From: Artemia franciscana
Taxonomy: Eukaryota; Arthropoda; Branchiopoda; Anostraca; Artemiidae
Assembly (NCBI RefSeq): GCF_032884065.1
Contig: NC_088864.1
Span: forward strand, 19,051,999-19,115,998
DNA length: 64,000 nucleotides
Reading direction: 5' to 3'
Part shown: piece after piece, positions 9,951 through 21,889 of the stretch
Layout of the letters: each line of letters opens with the position of its first letter
How positions within the stretch are numbered: position 1 is the first letter of the stretch
Program-made: the position numbers and the translations under genes
The notes under the pieces: model-generated
The model's input: the letters and a program-made list of their open reading frames with translations, nothing else
Told to the model about the DNA's origin: nothing
Database searches by the model: none

Positions 9951-12424
9951 AACGTCTGCATAGTATATCCTACAATGCAAATATTTATAGTGCTTCAAAC
10001 ATAACAAAATCTCACTATCAGCTAAGAGTCTATCTGACTAAACCTGAACAAAGAGCTCAGACCTCAATGTTTATCTTTTTATATTTCAACTACTAGAATC
10101 GAAAGATTTACCGTATGGAATCTGAGCATAATCAAGATAAAGAAGAAGCAACCAATTCAGTAGCTCTGTTCATCTCACAGAGTGAATTAAAAGGAAAAGA
10201 GATGAACAGTCTCGACTGAAAAGCCCTCGTTTGCTGAAACAAAAGAAAATCAAAGGGGTGAAAGGACTGCATGGCAGCTCATACACCCTCATACAAATTC
10301 TGCAACTTGATTAGTTCCATGTTCTTCGTTGTTGTCTTTTTAATGTTATGTTATAAAGCCTTTTTTTCTGGCTGGGTGTGAATACCAGACAAGTAGGTGT
10401 AGATTTGACTATAGTAGTTCTTTTGAACTAGATAAAGTTATTACCAATCTCAGAGCCGGAAAAAGAGCCAGAGCGCTACCATCAAAATGAACGATTGGTT
10501 ACCGAAATTGTTAAATGTTCTTAGCAATTCCAGTAAGCGTTGCTTTTGGAGAGAGATCATTTTCCAGGCTTAAACCAATAAACAAAAAAACTATGTAATA
10601 TCAACAATAAATTAGGATAGACTAAACAGTTTAGCAATCATGTTAACTGAAAGTGACCCAAGGAAGATATATTTTAAACCCGTTTTAGAAGCATTTACAG
10701 AACAAAAACTTAGAAATACGTAAATTCATGTGCCCACATTCGGTGATATAAATTTCAAAAGTCATTTTCTGCAGTTTCATAACATCTAGGGGACTCAAAC
10801 GTAATTTAACGTTAGCACAAAATGAGTACAATAAAAAGCAAAAGAGGACAAAACAGTAAGCTCAAAATGAACAAACTGGACCATCAAATGATACAAGATC
10901 AAAAGAACGACCTGAGAAATGTAAAAGCATGACGGGTGTTAATGGCTATCCCAAGACATGAAAAGTGATAAGAGCAATCCAAGCAACTATGGCAAAAGAC
11001 ACTGAAAAATGTGTGAAGCAATGATAAACGAAAATAAATATAAAAGAGATATGTAGTTAAAATATTAGCGAAACCGACAATTAGAACAAGTCAAAAACAA
11101 AATTGAAGAACATAGAAATACACAATTAAAAATAAGTAGGAGCGAGAATCACGACGATTCAAAAACAAAAATGAAGAAGAAGAAAAAAAACGATTACAAG
11201 ACATGCGACAATGAGAATCGGAACGGAACGAATGAAAATTAAAATGAAAGACAGAGAAATGTGTGGTTAGAAGATATACGACCGCAGGAACAAAAAAAAC
11301 ATGCAGTTAGAAGATAATCAGCAGTGAGAATTACAAGCAACAGCAGGAATCAGAACTTGCCAAAGATGAAAGTGCAGACGAAAAAAAGGTACTTGTATAC
11401 ATAATGGTATACAGTCGAGAAAAAACCAGTTTCATGTCTTTCTATTAAGGGACAACTAGCTTATGATCGGTGAAAAACAAGTGACGGATGAAAGAATACA
11501 TTGGACTCATATATTTGGGCTAATATTTGGACATTAGGGGTTGGGGGTGTGGGTAAAGTATCTGGAGAGCGTGAAGTAAGAAAACAATTCTTACTTCATA
11601 ATATTCAGAATAATTTCGGCTAACACATTTTGCATGCAGACCTGCTATATTTACTCCCACCCTAGTGTATTTTCATTGTATTTTGGTATATTTCATTAGG
11701 ATTTATTTGATTTTACTTCTCGAGTGTGTCCCATTATGTAGACAAGTACCAAAAAAATTATTATGTTAGAAGAACAGCACCATCACAATCTTCGATGCCA
11801 ACAAATTGTGGCATAAAACCAAGTAAACACCTACAAAGATGCTGTAAACTAAGCAAGTGTTATTTTCAAGTAATTACTACAGTAAATAAACTTACTACGC
11901 TACTACATACTACATTTCAATTATCCCACAAGAAAGTAGCAAACAAATATAATTTACTTAGGGGCTGCTGCCTGCTTGGTCGATTCCTGCTTGGTCGAGG
12001 GCTTGCATTCCTGCATCTATGTTTTCGAAATGAACTTGTTTGACCTGTTATAGGACATCACTTGCATCATTGAAACCTCTAAAGGGTTTCAGAAGCAAAT
12101 ACGAAACTGAAACTCATGTTTTGCTTTAGCTTCAGTCAAAATAAGCAATGATCGACCCAAAAATAGTCGTATTCAGTCGTATTCAGCTTCAAAATAACTG
12201 GACAAATTTATCACAAAATCAATTTGGCGGCACACCCATCACAGACCCCTGAAGGTGATTTTAAACCATATTGATATATGCCCAGATGTACTTTTTAGAC
12301 CCAATGGAGATGTTAAAGAACACCTTTCACATCTTTTAAATTTTCAGATCAGTCCTAACCCATCACCTCTAGGAAGAAATATTGTGAACACAAATAGCTA
12401 TGCTAAAGGTTACATGAAAGTGGA

Positions 12425-12427
<3 letters not shown>
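9951..12427. other. Intergenic, no recognised gene
   Basis: AT-rich and partly purine-rich (11060-11400 is A/G-rich). Short frames such as 11726-12043 have no recognisable domain. I see no repeat shared with other parts of the window. Confidence 0.5.

Positions 12428-12488
<61 letters not shown>
12428..12488. repeat. AT dinucleotide microsatellite
   Basis: About 30 uninterrupted TA/AT units. Open frames across it translate to alternating Ile-Tyr and are not genes. Confidence 0.95.
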
Positions 12489-12491
<3 letters not shown>

Positions 12492-13387
12492 TATTTGTTT
12501 ATTTATATGCTGGCTCAAAGAGCATGGGAAACTATAAAAGTGAAAACTTCGGTGATTTAACATGGAAAGACAGAAGTTGAAAACTACTAGCGCCAGACGC
12601 AGTGTAGTGATTGACAAAATCATTAAAATGTCTTTAAATAAGCAGAAAAAATTCAAGTCGAACTGGATAATTGGTAAAGGCCTAACCAAATAGTATTGAA
12701 AACTCAATTGTCCATGCTCTTTTGGTCTGATCTGTATATTAATATCAATTAAAAGTGAAGTCTCCGTAAAATCAAGCATTTGGCTGTTCAGGGTAGGCTA
12801 ACCTTGGCCTACTATTTAAAAGACATAGGCTGTATAAGGCCTAGCCTATTTTTCTATGATGGCACATGGTTATGCCTAATTGCTTTGTTAACATATTTAG
12901 GCGTAGTACATATTACTAGGCCTTAGTTTGATAAGGGCAAATCATGGCTAATTAATTAGGCTTTAAAAATGCCAAATTTTGCCAGATGCTAGATGATGTT
13001 GGTGATTTTTTTACACTAGTGGCAGTTTCCAATCTTATGAGTTACCAATACTCTTTGTGCTGGCTTTGAATTTTGCTTCAAAATTTGCTATATAGAGGGG
13101 GCCCTGCAAAAAGTTCCAATCAGGCAGTGCCCCAGATTGGTCCAATATCCTTAACCCAATAATTCAGAGACCATTATCAAGCCTATATAGATCTCCTGGT
13201 AACATTCTAGTTTGGCAGCTCAACAGAAGGAAACATCTTAATAAAAATTTGTAAAATATAAGATCCCTTATTTTGTGTCCTTTCCAAATAGCCTATCATA
13301 TTTTGTAAAATTATTTATATTTATAAGATAGTAAAATATTTGTAAAACAAGTTTACAGACAAAGAAATAGGCCTAAATAACATTTTG

Positions 13388-13388
<1 letters not shown>
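12489..13388. other. Spacer between two AT microsatellites, no gene
   Basis: Non-coding AT-rich sequence with several copies of TAGGCCTA-like words (12830-12960). No exon or known repeat was recognised. Confidence 0.45.

Positions 13389-13483
<95 letters not shown>
13389..13483. repeat. TA dinucleotide microsatellite
   Basis: A run of TA units broken only by TGTATATATAC near the start and one TACATA. It directly precedes the LINE E relic. Confidence 0.95.
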
Positions 13484-13484
<1 letters not shown>

Positions 13485-13499
13485 GAAATTGCACTTTGA

Positions 13500-14595
13500 T
13501 GCACTACTCCAGATGACCAGTTTGGATTCAAAAAGCACTCACAACAGGAAATGTTCACAGTGTTCTTGCAAATCTTCTTATTGATGCAGATACAATGGTG
13601 ATCTTCTTGTCTTTGGAGTGCTTGATGTTAGTAGAGTCTTGATTCCTTTCAGCAAGGTGTTTCCTCTTGCATCATTTCCCCTGTTTACAGTATGTACAAT
13701 AACCTCTTGGCTGTCATCCTGATCCCATCTCTGTCCACCTCTTTTCCTTCAAAAGAAATGCTGAGTGTCAAGAAAGGCATACATCAAGGTGGTAAAACTT
13801 CACCATCACTGTTTAATAATGCTGTCATCAAAGCACAACAAATAATAAAGCTGTTGTGCTTTTTCTGTGGGATTGTTCTATTGCTCCTGAACTTTGCTGA
13901 TGACATTCTTCATGTTTCTCATTTGATATCTTCATTTCTACAACTCATTAGCAGCAGCATACAAGCAAATCAGACTTTCCTTCAACAAATCTAAAACAGA
14001 ACTTCTTTTCTTCAATGATTCAAAAAATGAGCTTTCAATTAACCTCTCTGTGAAAATTGGTAACACTCTGATTAAGCCCTGTGATTCCCTTACCTATCTT
14101 GGCCTCCCTATTTCTTCTACATTGAAGGACACACACTCAGCACTGACAAACCACTTCTGTTCCCATCTACAAGTGTCTTATGGATTACTTGTTGCCAATA
14201 AGTATTGCTTCAACAGCCCTCCCCTTGCCCAGCTATACAATACTTTTGCTACCCCCCATCTGCTTGCTCTGGCTCCCTTCTGGAAAATATTCACAGCTAC
14301 CAAAAAGAAAGCCATTTGTAGCACATTCTGCAGATATGCCAAGTTTCTCCTGCGTCTCCCTCTGTGGCACAGCAATGGTGACATCTCCATAAAATACAAG
14401 GTCACCAATCCTTCCATGGCTCTAGAGAGAAGAATCTCCAAATTCAGTGCCAATGTTTTAAGAGCCAACCACCTCTGGACTAGTGTTATTTTATAATGTT
14501 TGTAGTTGAAGTGTATTTAATTTTTTTTTCTCTCTCTCTTTTTCTTTTTTATACTCTGTCTTTTCTGTTTTTGATGGGTAATAAATTAAAAATAA
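13500..14595 (+). pseudogene. LINE E: reverse transcriptase 3' part, decayed
   Basis: The frame begins with DQFGFKKHS near 13530, loses the LSKAFD block to mutation, and is clear again from MLSVKKGIHQGGKTSPSLF (13758) through the catalytic FADD (about 13890). A frameshift near 13965 moves it to the frame of 14050-14496, with SLTYLGLPIS, LAQLYNTFATPHLLALAPFW and FCRYAKFLLRLPLW. The last blocks match LINE F (FCRYLKFLICMPL) and LINE A (FCKFLLYLPPW), which places it in the same broad group. The 3' end has a T-rich stretch, TATACTCTGTC and GGGTAATAAATTAAAAATAA, the same layout as the LINE H and LINE F tails. Confidence 0.75.
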
Positions 14596-16558
14596 TAATA
14601 CTAATAATGCCTGCATGGTAGGTCCATTTCCTGTCTGAATATCTGACAAAACTGTTTTACCTTAATTTTTAGTTCATAATCTATTTTTTATCAGCCTCAG
14701 TTTTTAGAAATGTAGTTGCTATTACTTCAATAGAATGTTAAGCCACACAAAGTTTTTGCTCAAATTGAAAACATAGATTTACAGATCCTTAAAATATGTA
14801 TAAATTTGGATTAAGAGAAGGTATAAGGCTCAAGACACTTTTCTTGTGCCATGTATAAGCCAAAGATCTACTTTGTATGGTTTCACTTTTATAGAACAAA
14901 GATTGTTAGCAGTCATCAAAGGTTAGAAAAAAAAGAGTAGAGGCCAGTGCTTTAAAATATCTTACCAGGATATAATTAAGGCTCTGGGTGCATTGCTGAG
15001 TGTGGATACAAAACTCAATTGGCGGGTCCAGGGGGGCATGCCCTTGATGTAGTGGTGGATTTTTTGTTGGGACCACTTGCTCTAGTTTGGGTTAAGATGA
15101 AGGTTGTTTTTTGTAATTGGTTTTAATAGTTGAGTTTTTAATTATTAAGACTGTTTTGTTTTGCAAACAAGTATGAAACAAGGTTTCAGTTAATTTGCGC
15201 AGTCTCTGTTACATTTTACTAATAATGCATGCTGCCAAAAAGTATTTAATATGATTTAGGTTAATCAAGGGAATCTGTCTGTATTGCCACAAAAGCCAAC
15301 TGGGAGGTGAAGATCTTCATTTCATAATAACAAGGTGGGGAAATTTTAAATCTTAACTTCTCTAGGCTGTCAAAATGATGTTTCAAAACTGTGTTGTCAC
15401 AACAGGGTTGAAAAGCAAAATATTCACTTCTTTTTACTGTCAAAACTCTGTTTTTGAGTTTTGCTATGGCACTGAGGTGAATAAATTTATATCATAACCT
15501 TTTTTGGCTGTCTATTTTGGTTTTCTTGGGTTTGCTTTTTTTGCAATGCAGGGTGGTTTTTACAACACTGTTGTTTTTTAGGGGATTTGTATAATAGAAA
15601 GAAAATGTATGTGCAAGTGCAAAAATTATTAGTTTAAGTTTTGGATTTTGGTGAGCAAATGGTGGTCACTTTACTGCCTATTTTCGTCTAATTAAAGCTC
15701 TGCATTATATGGCATCACCCCCTCTGTTCATCCTGAAACATTAAAATAAAGGCTAAACTCTTTAGAATTTTAATGAAGGTTTGTTTAAGTATATACTTGA
15801 AACTAAGTATGTGAGTTGAAATACTCCTTTAAATGTCAGAGTAATCATTCACAAAGAATATATTTTCGAAAAATTGTTTATAAAAGAAGGCAAATAATTA
15901 TGTGTTTATTTTTTTTTTATCTAGCTGGTATAGATGGGTCTCTGAATTCCCAGTTTGAATAAGCGAATGGCATTGATTTTTTTTTTCAAAAATGTACTAG
16001 TAAAATGTTGATAAAAAGTGGAAATTTGTGCAACTTGAGTTAACCACGGAAACAAAATGCAACTACAGTATTACTTCAGAATTTCTCACCTTCTCAATAC
16101 CAACCAATCACAAAATTAATATGTAAGCCTATTATTTATGTTTAGTAATGGGACAGTTTTAAATTCGCCTTAATTCTTATATTAATTCTACCTCATAGTC
16201 CCAAATCGAACTAATTTCCAACTCCAATCCTTAGCTAAATTAGTTATTCTAGTTATAAGTATTTAGAATTAATTGGAGGATAAGAGGAGAAATCCCCCCC
16301 CCCCCCATATTGTCCAATTAGTCTCATTATTGGTCACTTCAATAAATTTTATCACTTATTAATCTTACAGTGAAACCTAGATTGAAATTTCACATTTTTT
16401 ACCTTGTATTATGTTTTATATTTTAGAATACTTTTGTAAGATGATCACATTTGAAATGTCACATCTCTGACCTTATTTTGGAATAGCCTTGGAGATTATA
16501 GAAGCACCAGAATAAAAAGAAACTTCTACTTGAAATAGAAATAGTTTAGATTCCAGAA
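14596..16558. other. Upstream region of the zinc-finger gene
   Basis: No gene or recognised repeat. It contains a 13-base C run at about 16294-16306. It may hold the promoter of the zinc-finger gene, but I could not pick out a TATA box or initiator with confidence. Confidence 0.4.
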
Positions 16559-16604
16559 ATGATGGATCCATCTACAATTTTAGAGCTTGCTGTTATTGAA
16601 GAGG
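16559..16604 (+). CDS. Predicted first coding exon of the C2H2 zinc-finger gene
   Basis: This short exon reads MMDPSTILELAVIEE plus one extra base, then a strong donor GTGAGT at 16605-16610. An in-frame TAG at 16547-16549 lies just upstream, so the start must be one of the two adjacent ATG codons. Both have a purine at -3, and the second is followed by G. The exon ends in phase 1. The acceptor at 25377 needs exactly one donated base: G plus AT gives an aspartate codon, followed by the open frame of the zinc-finger exon. The joined N-terminus is acidic and hydrophobic. Linkage over 8.8 kb is inferred; no transcript evidence is available here. A different partner exon is possible. Confidence 0.5.
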
Positions 16605-16904
16605 GTGAGTTGAATAGTTTGTCTGTCTATCCCTGTAAAGTATTCTTCGACTCTTAAAATGAATTACTAGGTGTACTAAAATTAATTTGATCCTAATATT
16701 TACAAAAGTCTTACCTCAAGAAGGGAAACTTAGTGTTTTTGCTAGGGGATTTGCCTCAAATGTCTCAGTGGCTTCTCTTTTCATGTTATTTTTATTTTGT
16801 TGACATTGCTGATGCCTCTGCTAAATTAATAGATTTTATTGAGTTTCAATTGTAATTTAGTGAGAAGGTAAGCCCAAATAAAAAACCTTACCTTAGACCT
16901 TAGT

Positions 16905-17150
16905 TCCTCCAGTGCCTCCGGAGGCACACAGGTCATTGGTGAGTAGCCTCCAATCTTCCCTCATGTGAGCTGCCGCGTATATGTCTTCCCACTCTGGAAT
17001 GAGACTTGTCTGGAGGGCTCTTCTGTCACTTTCATACGTCCTACAGAGCGTGGTCTTTGGTCTTCCTCAGCGACGGGTGCCTTCTGGTAGCCAGTAGAGG
17101 AGCATTTTTGGAAGTCTGTGATCTGGCATGCGATATATTTAACACAGTCA
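16905..17150 (-). pseudogene. RTE-like LINE C-terminal fragment
   Basis: Reading the minus strand gives YRMPDHRLPKMLLYWLPEG, then RR, one stop, GRPKTTLCRTYESDRRAL, a W-E-D segment and REDWRLLTNDL. This is the C-terminal pattern of RTE-like ORF2 proteins (LRM.D.RLPK..L.W.p.G.RR.GRPK.TW ... WR.LV..LC). It is not a copy of the RTE family at 17766-20850, whose end reads differently. No upstream domain is attached. It lies in the predicted intron of the zinc-finger gene. Confidence 0.55.
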
Positions 17151-17765
17151 ACAGAAGGGGCGACTTGGGAAGCTTTGATATTTTGAAACTGATCTTGGGG
17201 CTGTTGATTCACAGCGTGGTTTAGAGCCAGGGGGTAGAGAAAGTGGTGCTAAAGATGGTTCAGGGTCATCATTCAGAGAACTGGCAGTTTAAACATAACC
17301 ACTCACCACATTGTTTTCTCTCCTCAATAGAAATGCCTGCATACTTTAGATGTAACTACTGTTGACACCAACTGCACTGCACTGTTCCACTAGCGGCACG
17401 AAGTCTGCACCCTGGGCATCTGAATTTCATGGGCCTTGACATAAAAGTGAAACAAATAATCCAGATTATAAAGCTCGGAACTGGTCATTGACTGAATTTG
17501 GGATTATAATAACTTCCAAAATATGCTTAAAAGATCTACCTGACATAGGTGTTTACAGGTCAAATGTCAGAAAGAGACTGAGTAGTAGTAGTACTTACAA
17601 AAAACACGTAGATTGTGAGGTTTCAGGCTATTTTTTCCGATTCCCGCAAATTCGTTTTCGTAACAAACTTTAATAATTTACATTAATCGAAATGGCGGTT
17701 ACCATTCCTAAACTAGCCTCAATTGGCGACTTTTCCTCTTAACTTGGCAGTTTCTTTTGTCCTTA
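17151..17765. other. Intron sequence, no recognised feature
   Basis: Short frames only. Nothing here matches the other repeats in the window. Confidence 0.4.
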
Positions 17766-20700
17766 ACTACTATTACTACTACTACTACTAATAACTTACT
17801 GCAGCACCAAGCCGCCTGAGGCCAACACAGATACGCACGCTCCTCCACCAACATAATCTATTTAAAGCCTCCCTCTTTACACCCTCCCAGGAAGTTCCCA
17901 TTTCCTTTAAATCTTTATTTATGACATTCTCCCAACCCAGACAAGGACAACCTGCTTTCCGTGTAGCCCCAGACGGTTGGCCAAAAAGGACAATCTTCGG
18001 TAATCTGTCATCCTTCATCCGTAGAACGTGGCCTAGCCATCTCAACATTTCTTTCATTATAGCCCTAGAAAGCGGGATTGAACCACATTTTTTGTACAGC
18101 CTACTGTTTGATATACGTTCAGTCAGCCGGGTACCCAGAACAATCTGTAGACAATGTCTCTGGAAAACATCTAGTAAATTTTCATCTGCTTTTTGGAGCG
18201 CCCATGCTTCAGAGCCATATTTGACCACTGTCATCACTGTAGCTTCCAATATTCTAGTCTTGGTTTGCAGACTTATCTTTTTATTCTTCCAAACTTTTTT
18301 TAACTGAAAAAACACCCTGAGCCTTAGCTATTCTACTTTTAACATCTTCACTGCTCCCACCATCTTTACTAATAATACTACCAAGGTAAATGAAGCTCCC
18401 AACCTGATCAATCTTTTTGTTACCTAATGTCACCTGTTCATCTTCACTTATAACTAGCCTTAGTGACTTTGTCTTCTTAACATTAATTTTCAAGCCTATT
18501 TTAGCACCCTGAACTCGCAAAACCTTTAAAAATTCATTCATTTTGCTCACACTTTCATCTAATATGCTTAAATCATCAGCATAATCTAAGGCAAGGAGCG
18601 TTTTTCCTCCCCATTTGATTCCGTGGTCTTCAATTGCCTTTCCTGTGCTCCTTAAGACGAAGTCCATCAAAATGATCCATATAAAGGGGGATAGAACACA
18701 ACCCTGCTTAACTCCTGATTTAATACAAAAGCAGTTGCTAACCTCATTTCCTACCTTAACCGCAGCAGTATTATTCTTGTACATAGCACAAATCACTTTA
18801 ATGTATTTTTCTGGTATACCATATAACAATAAGACCTTTGTTAATGCTCTTCTATCACAGAATCGAAAGCTTGCTCATAATCGATAAAACTGAGGACCAA
18901 AGGTGTTTGATAACGAAGAGACTTCTCAATTATTAACCTAAGAGTGAAAACTTGGTCGACACATCCTCTACCTTTTCTAAAACCGCATTGTTCTTCCCTT
19001 AAAACTTTGTCTATAGCATCTCTCAGTCTAAAAAGTATCATATTACTAAGTAATTTGCTACCTACAGGGAACAGACTAATGCCTCGATAATTACGACACT
19101 CACTCTTGTCACCTTTCTTATACAGTGGTTTAATTAAGGCTTTCCTAAAATCATTGGGTACTTCCCCTTTTCAAAAAATCATGTTCATAATCTTCAGTAG
19201 CTTATTCCTAACCTCAGAACCACCATATTTAAGAAACTCATTAATCATACTATCAGCACCTGGAGCCTTATTATTTTTTAATCCTTTTAGTGCTGTTGCT
19301 AATTCTTCCTCACTAAACAAATCTTCCTTCACATCCAAGGTATCACAAACTTTTTCGTTTTCATCTATATCTTTTCCTGCAACTGTATCTCGGTTTAGCA
19401 CATTCTCAAAATGTTCCACCCATCTTTCTTTAACTTTTTCCTTATCACTAATTGTGGCCCCATTTCTATCTTTAACTGGGACTAGTCGGGATTGGCTACT
19501 CCCTTTCAATTTATTAACATGCCAGTATAATATTTTACTATTATGCCGTCTAGCCGCATCTTCCAGATCCTCAGCAATTTTATCAATGGTCTCCACTTCA
19601 CATCTCCTTAGTTCATATTTTAATGCTTTCTCCACTTTCTTTACATTCCTTTTATTTTCATACGACCTATCACTCAGATAATTCTTATACAAACCCCTTC
19701 TACTCTCTATTAAACATAAAGCTTTTTCACTAATATTCCTAGTTGCAGTCTTAGGCTTCCCTACGACACCATCAGCAACTTCACAAATTGTTGTTTTGAA
19801 ATTATTCCATCCATCTTCCACATTGTCAAATTTTAAACTCTCAAGTTTAGTATTCAACTGTTCCTGGAAGTTTTTTCCCAAATTTTCATCCTGGAGTCTA
19901 CCATCATCATAACTTTCCGGGAGGTAGTTACCCTTCCGAAATTTCAGCTTTGAATTAACCTTAGACACTGCTAGATGGTGATCTTTACTTTTAACATCAA
20001 TAACAGCTCTCATATACACCCTAGTATCTTGTATTGATCCTGCTAGTCTTCTGTTTACAATAACATAATCAATAAGGTTTGCTGTCTTACCATCACGTGA
20101 ATAGCATGTCAACTTATGGGCAATTTTGTGACCAAACACCGTATTGGTTATAACTAGGTTGTTATACCTACAAAATTGCGAAGCCTATAGCTATTACTGT
20201 TTTCTTTTCCTACCCCAAATTTAACTAGGCTGTGATACCATCTATCCCTATTTTTACCAACCTGGGTGTTAAAATCTCCTGGCAAAAACACCATATATCT
20301 ACCTGGTACCCTGTCTATTTGCTCCTGTAACTGTAAGTAAAATTCATCTGAGACACTAGTATCTCCATCAATTGGTTCAACGGGGGCATATACTACTATA
20401 ACTGATACCCTGAATTTTTTAGTCATACAATGAGCAATTAGTATTCTATTATTAATACCTTCCCAGCCTAAACAAGACTTAGCAGCTTCCTTATTCATTA
20501 TGAGCCCTACTCCCTGTCTATGTCCCCCATCCTTCCTGCCTGAGTAAACAAATTCTATGTCACCTAATTTCATGCTTCCTACCCCTGGGGTATGAGTTTC
20601 TGAAACTCCTAATAAATCCAGTTCAAACCGTCTGAATTTGTCAGTCAAAATGTCGATGCGATAGTTATTTTTCAACGTCGTAACATTCCAAGTTCCAATT

Positions 20701-20850
20701 TTCATGTTCTTTAAATCTTTGAAATTATTTTGGCCTCAGGAAAAGCAGTGATCCCGGATACTAGTGCAGGACGGGAACCAACATTACAAACAATTCTAGT
20801 ACTACAAAAGTAGACCTAAGTAGCCAATTTAGCCTGTTTGGACCCTTGGT
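17766..20850 (-). mobile_element. RTE C: nearly full-length RTE-like retrotransposon
   Basis: The element reads on the minus strand. Its 3' end is a trinucleotide tail, TAGTAGTAGTAG on that strand, at about 17766-17790, right after the ORF end. Its ORF begins at 20705. The 5' leader probably reaches 20850, but the boundary is uncertain. The same tail occurs on the RTE piece at 46338-47027. It sits in the predicted intron of the zinc-finger gene, in antisense orientation to it. Confidence 0.8.
17788..20705 (-). pseudogene. RTE C ORF2: endonuclease and reverse transcriptase, disabled
   Basis: A single ORF2 of about 970 codons would make an apurinic-type endonuclease plus reverse transcriptase. 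The endonuclease motifs are GTWNVTTLKN at the start (20697), LGVSETHTPG, VVYAPVEP and LPGDFNTQVG. After a frameshift near 20150 come ANLIDYVIVNRR and KDHHLAVSKV. The polymerase shows NNKAPGADSM, EEQCGFRKGRGC, LSFIDYEQAFDSV, GVKQGCVLSPFIW and the catalytic DYADDLSIL. The C-terminus has RWLGHVLRMKDDRLPK. The frame breaks near 20150, at a stop near 19170, near 18840 and near 18300. The catalytic residues are all present, so it was recently active but is now dead. Confidence 0.85.
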
Positions 20851-21889
20851 CTTTGAGTTTGTCTACTGACTTCGAGCCTCACAAAATGTTTTTAAAGTAT
20901 TGAATCCTCTTAAACTTTCAGTGACTATAGGGTAGGGTTGTTTTTTACTAGGTTTCACCTTAGAGGGCAACCATGATTACAAATATTGCACAAAACATAA
21001 AATTTGCCATCAATTGTAGAAATGGAAGTCAGAAACGTAACCAAAGAGCGAAATTTAATTTTAACTGTCAAAACCATAAAAACGGAATGTAACATTTTGC
21101 AAAATGCAACAAATACTTTCTTAAATGAAAAATGATGCCATTAGGTGTTTATGCCTTGATTTTACAGCTTTGGTTAAAATCTTTGGACAAAGCTCGTTAA
21201 ATGTTTGCATAAGTACCATGGTTCTGCCCTATGTACTTCAGATCTCGCCTCTGTCGGAGACTGAACAGCTGAACGTTCATTCGGGGTTGCTTTTGTTATT
21301 ATAAATTCTAATAGGTTCGCCGTTTCATTTCTAGAATGGTTTCATTTTAGAAAAATGTTCTTTTCTAGATAAGCAAGCTGTTGTTATTCCGCAAGAGTGC
21401 AATGTGTCTGGATCTTTTTTTTTGCCTTTTCATGATATATTCGAGCACGTGTGCTGTTTCAAAAAGTGCTGTGTTCTATAATTCTGTTGGGCAGAAGTTT
21501 CTTTTGTAAATTTTTGTTTATTTTTATTTATTTACTCTGTTTTTTTATATGTTTGTGAGCTGACAAATTATAGAATTACTTGATCAGTAATTGTTAGCAA
21601 CAATAATTCAAACAACAAGTTGGTTTCTATCAGTAAAATTACTTTGAAACTTTAGAGAAGAAGATGAAATCTTAATTTACGTGCTACGGGAAAGAATAAT
21701 CTTAGTGGTTAGTTTGAAAATAACTTGTCAAAAATGAAACGGAACATCTGTTAGTTTCAAACCTTGCTCATTATTTGTGGTTGCGTGTATCATGTTTATT
21801 AGGAAAAATTTAAACAAAATTGTTGGTATCATGGAAGAAAAACGCATTTTTAAGGCACTTGTATTAACCAAGTGACATATAGCAATAGC
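20851..21889. other. Intron sequence, no recognised feature
   Basis: AT-rich, without a coding frame longer than background. TTACTAGGTTTC near 20948 recurs near 34072 and 34492; its meaning is unknown. Confidence 0.4.

Noticed and set aside
12255-12779. Open frames across the AT microsatellites on both strands
   Set aside because: The central part is only alternating Ile-Tyr from TA repeats; no homology-like sequence on either side.
17921-18307. Plus-strand frames within RTE C (also 19106-19681)
   Set aside because: Antisense shadows of the RTE reverse transcriptase frame.
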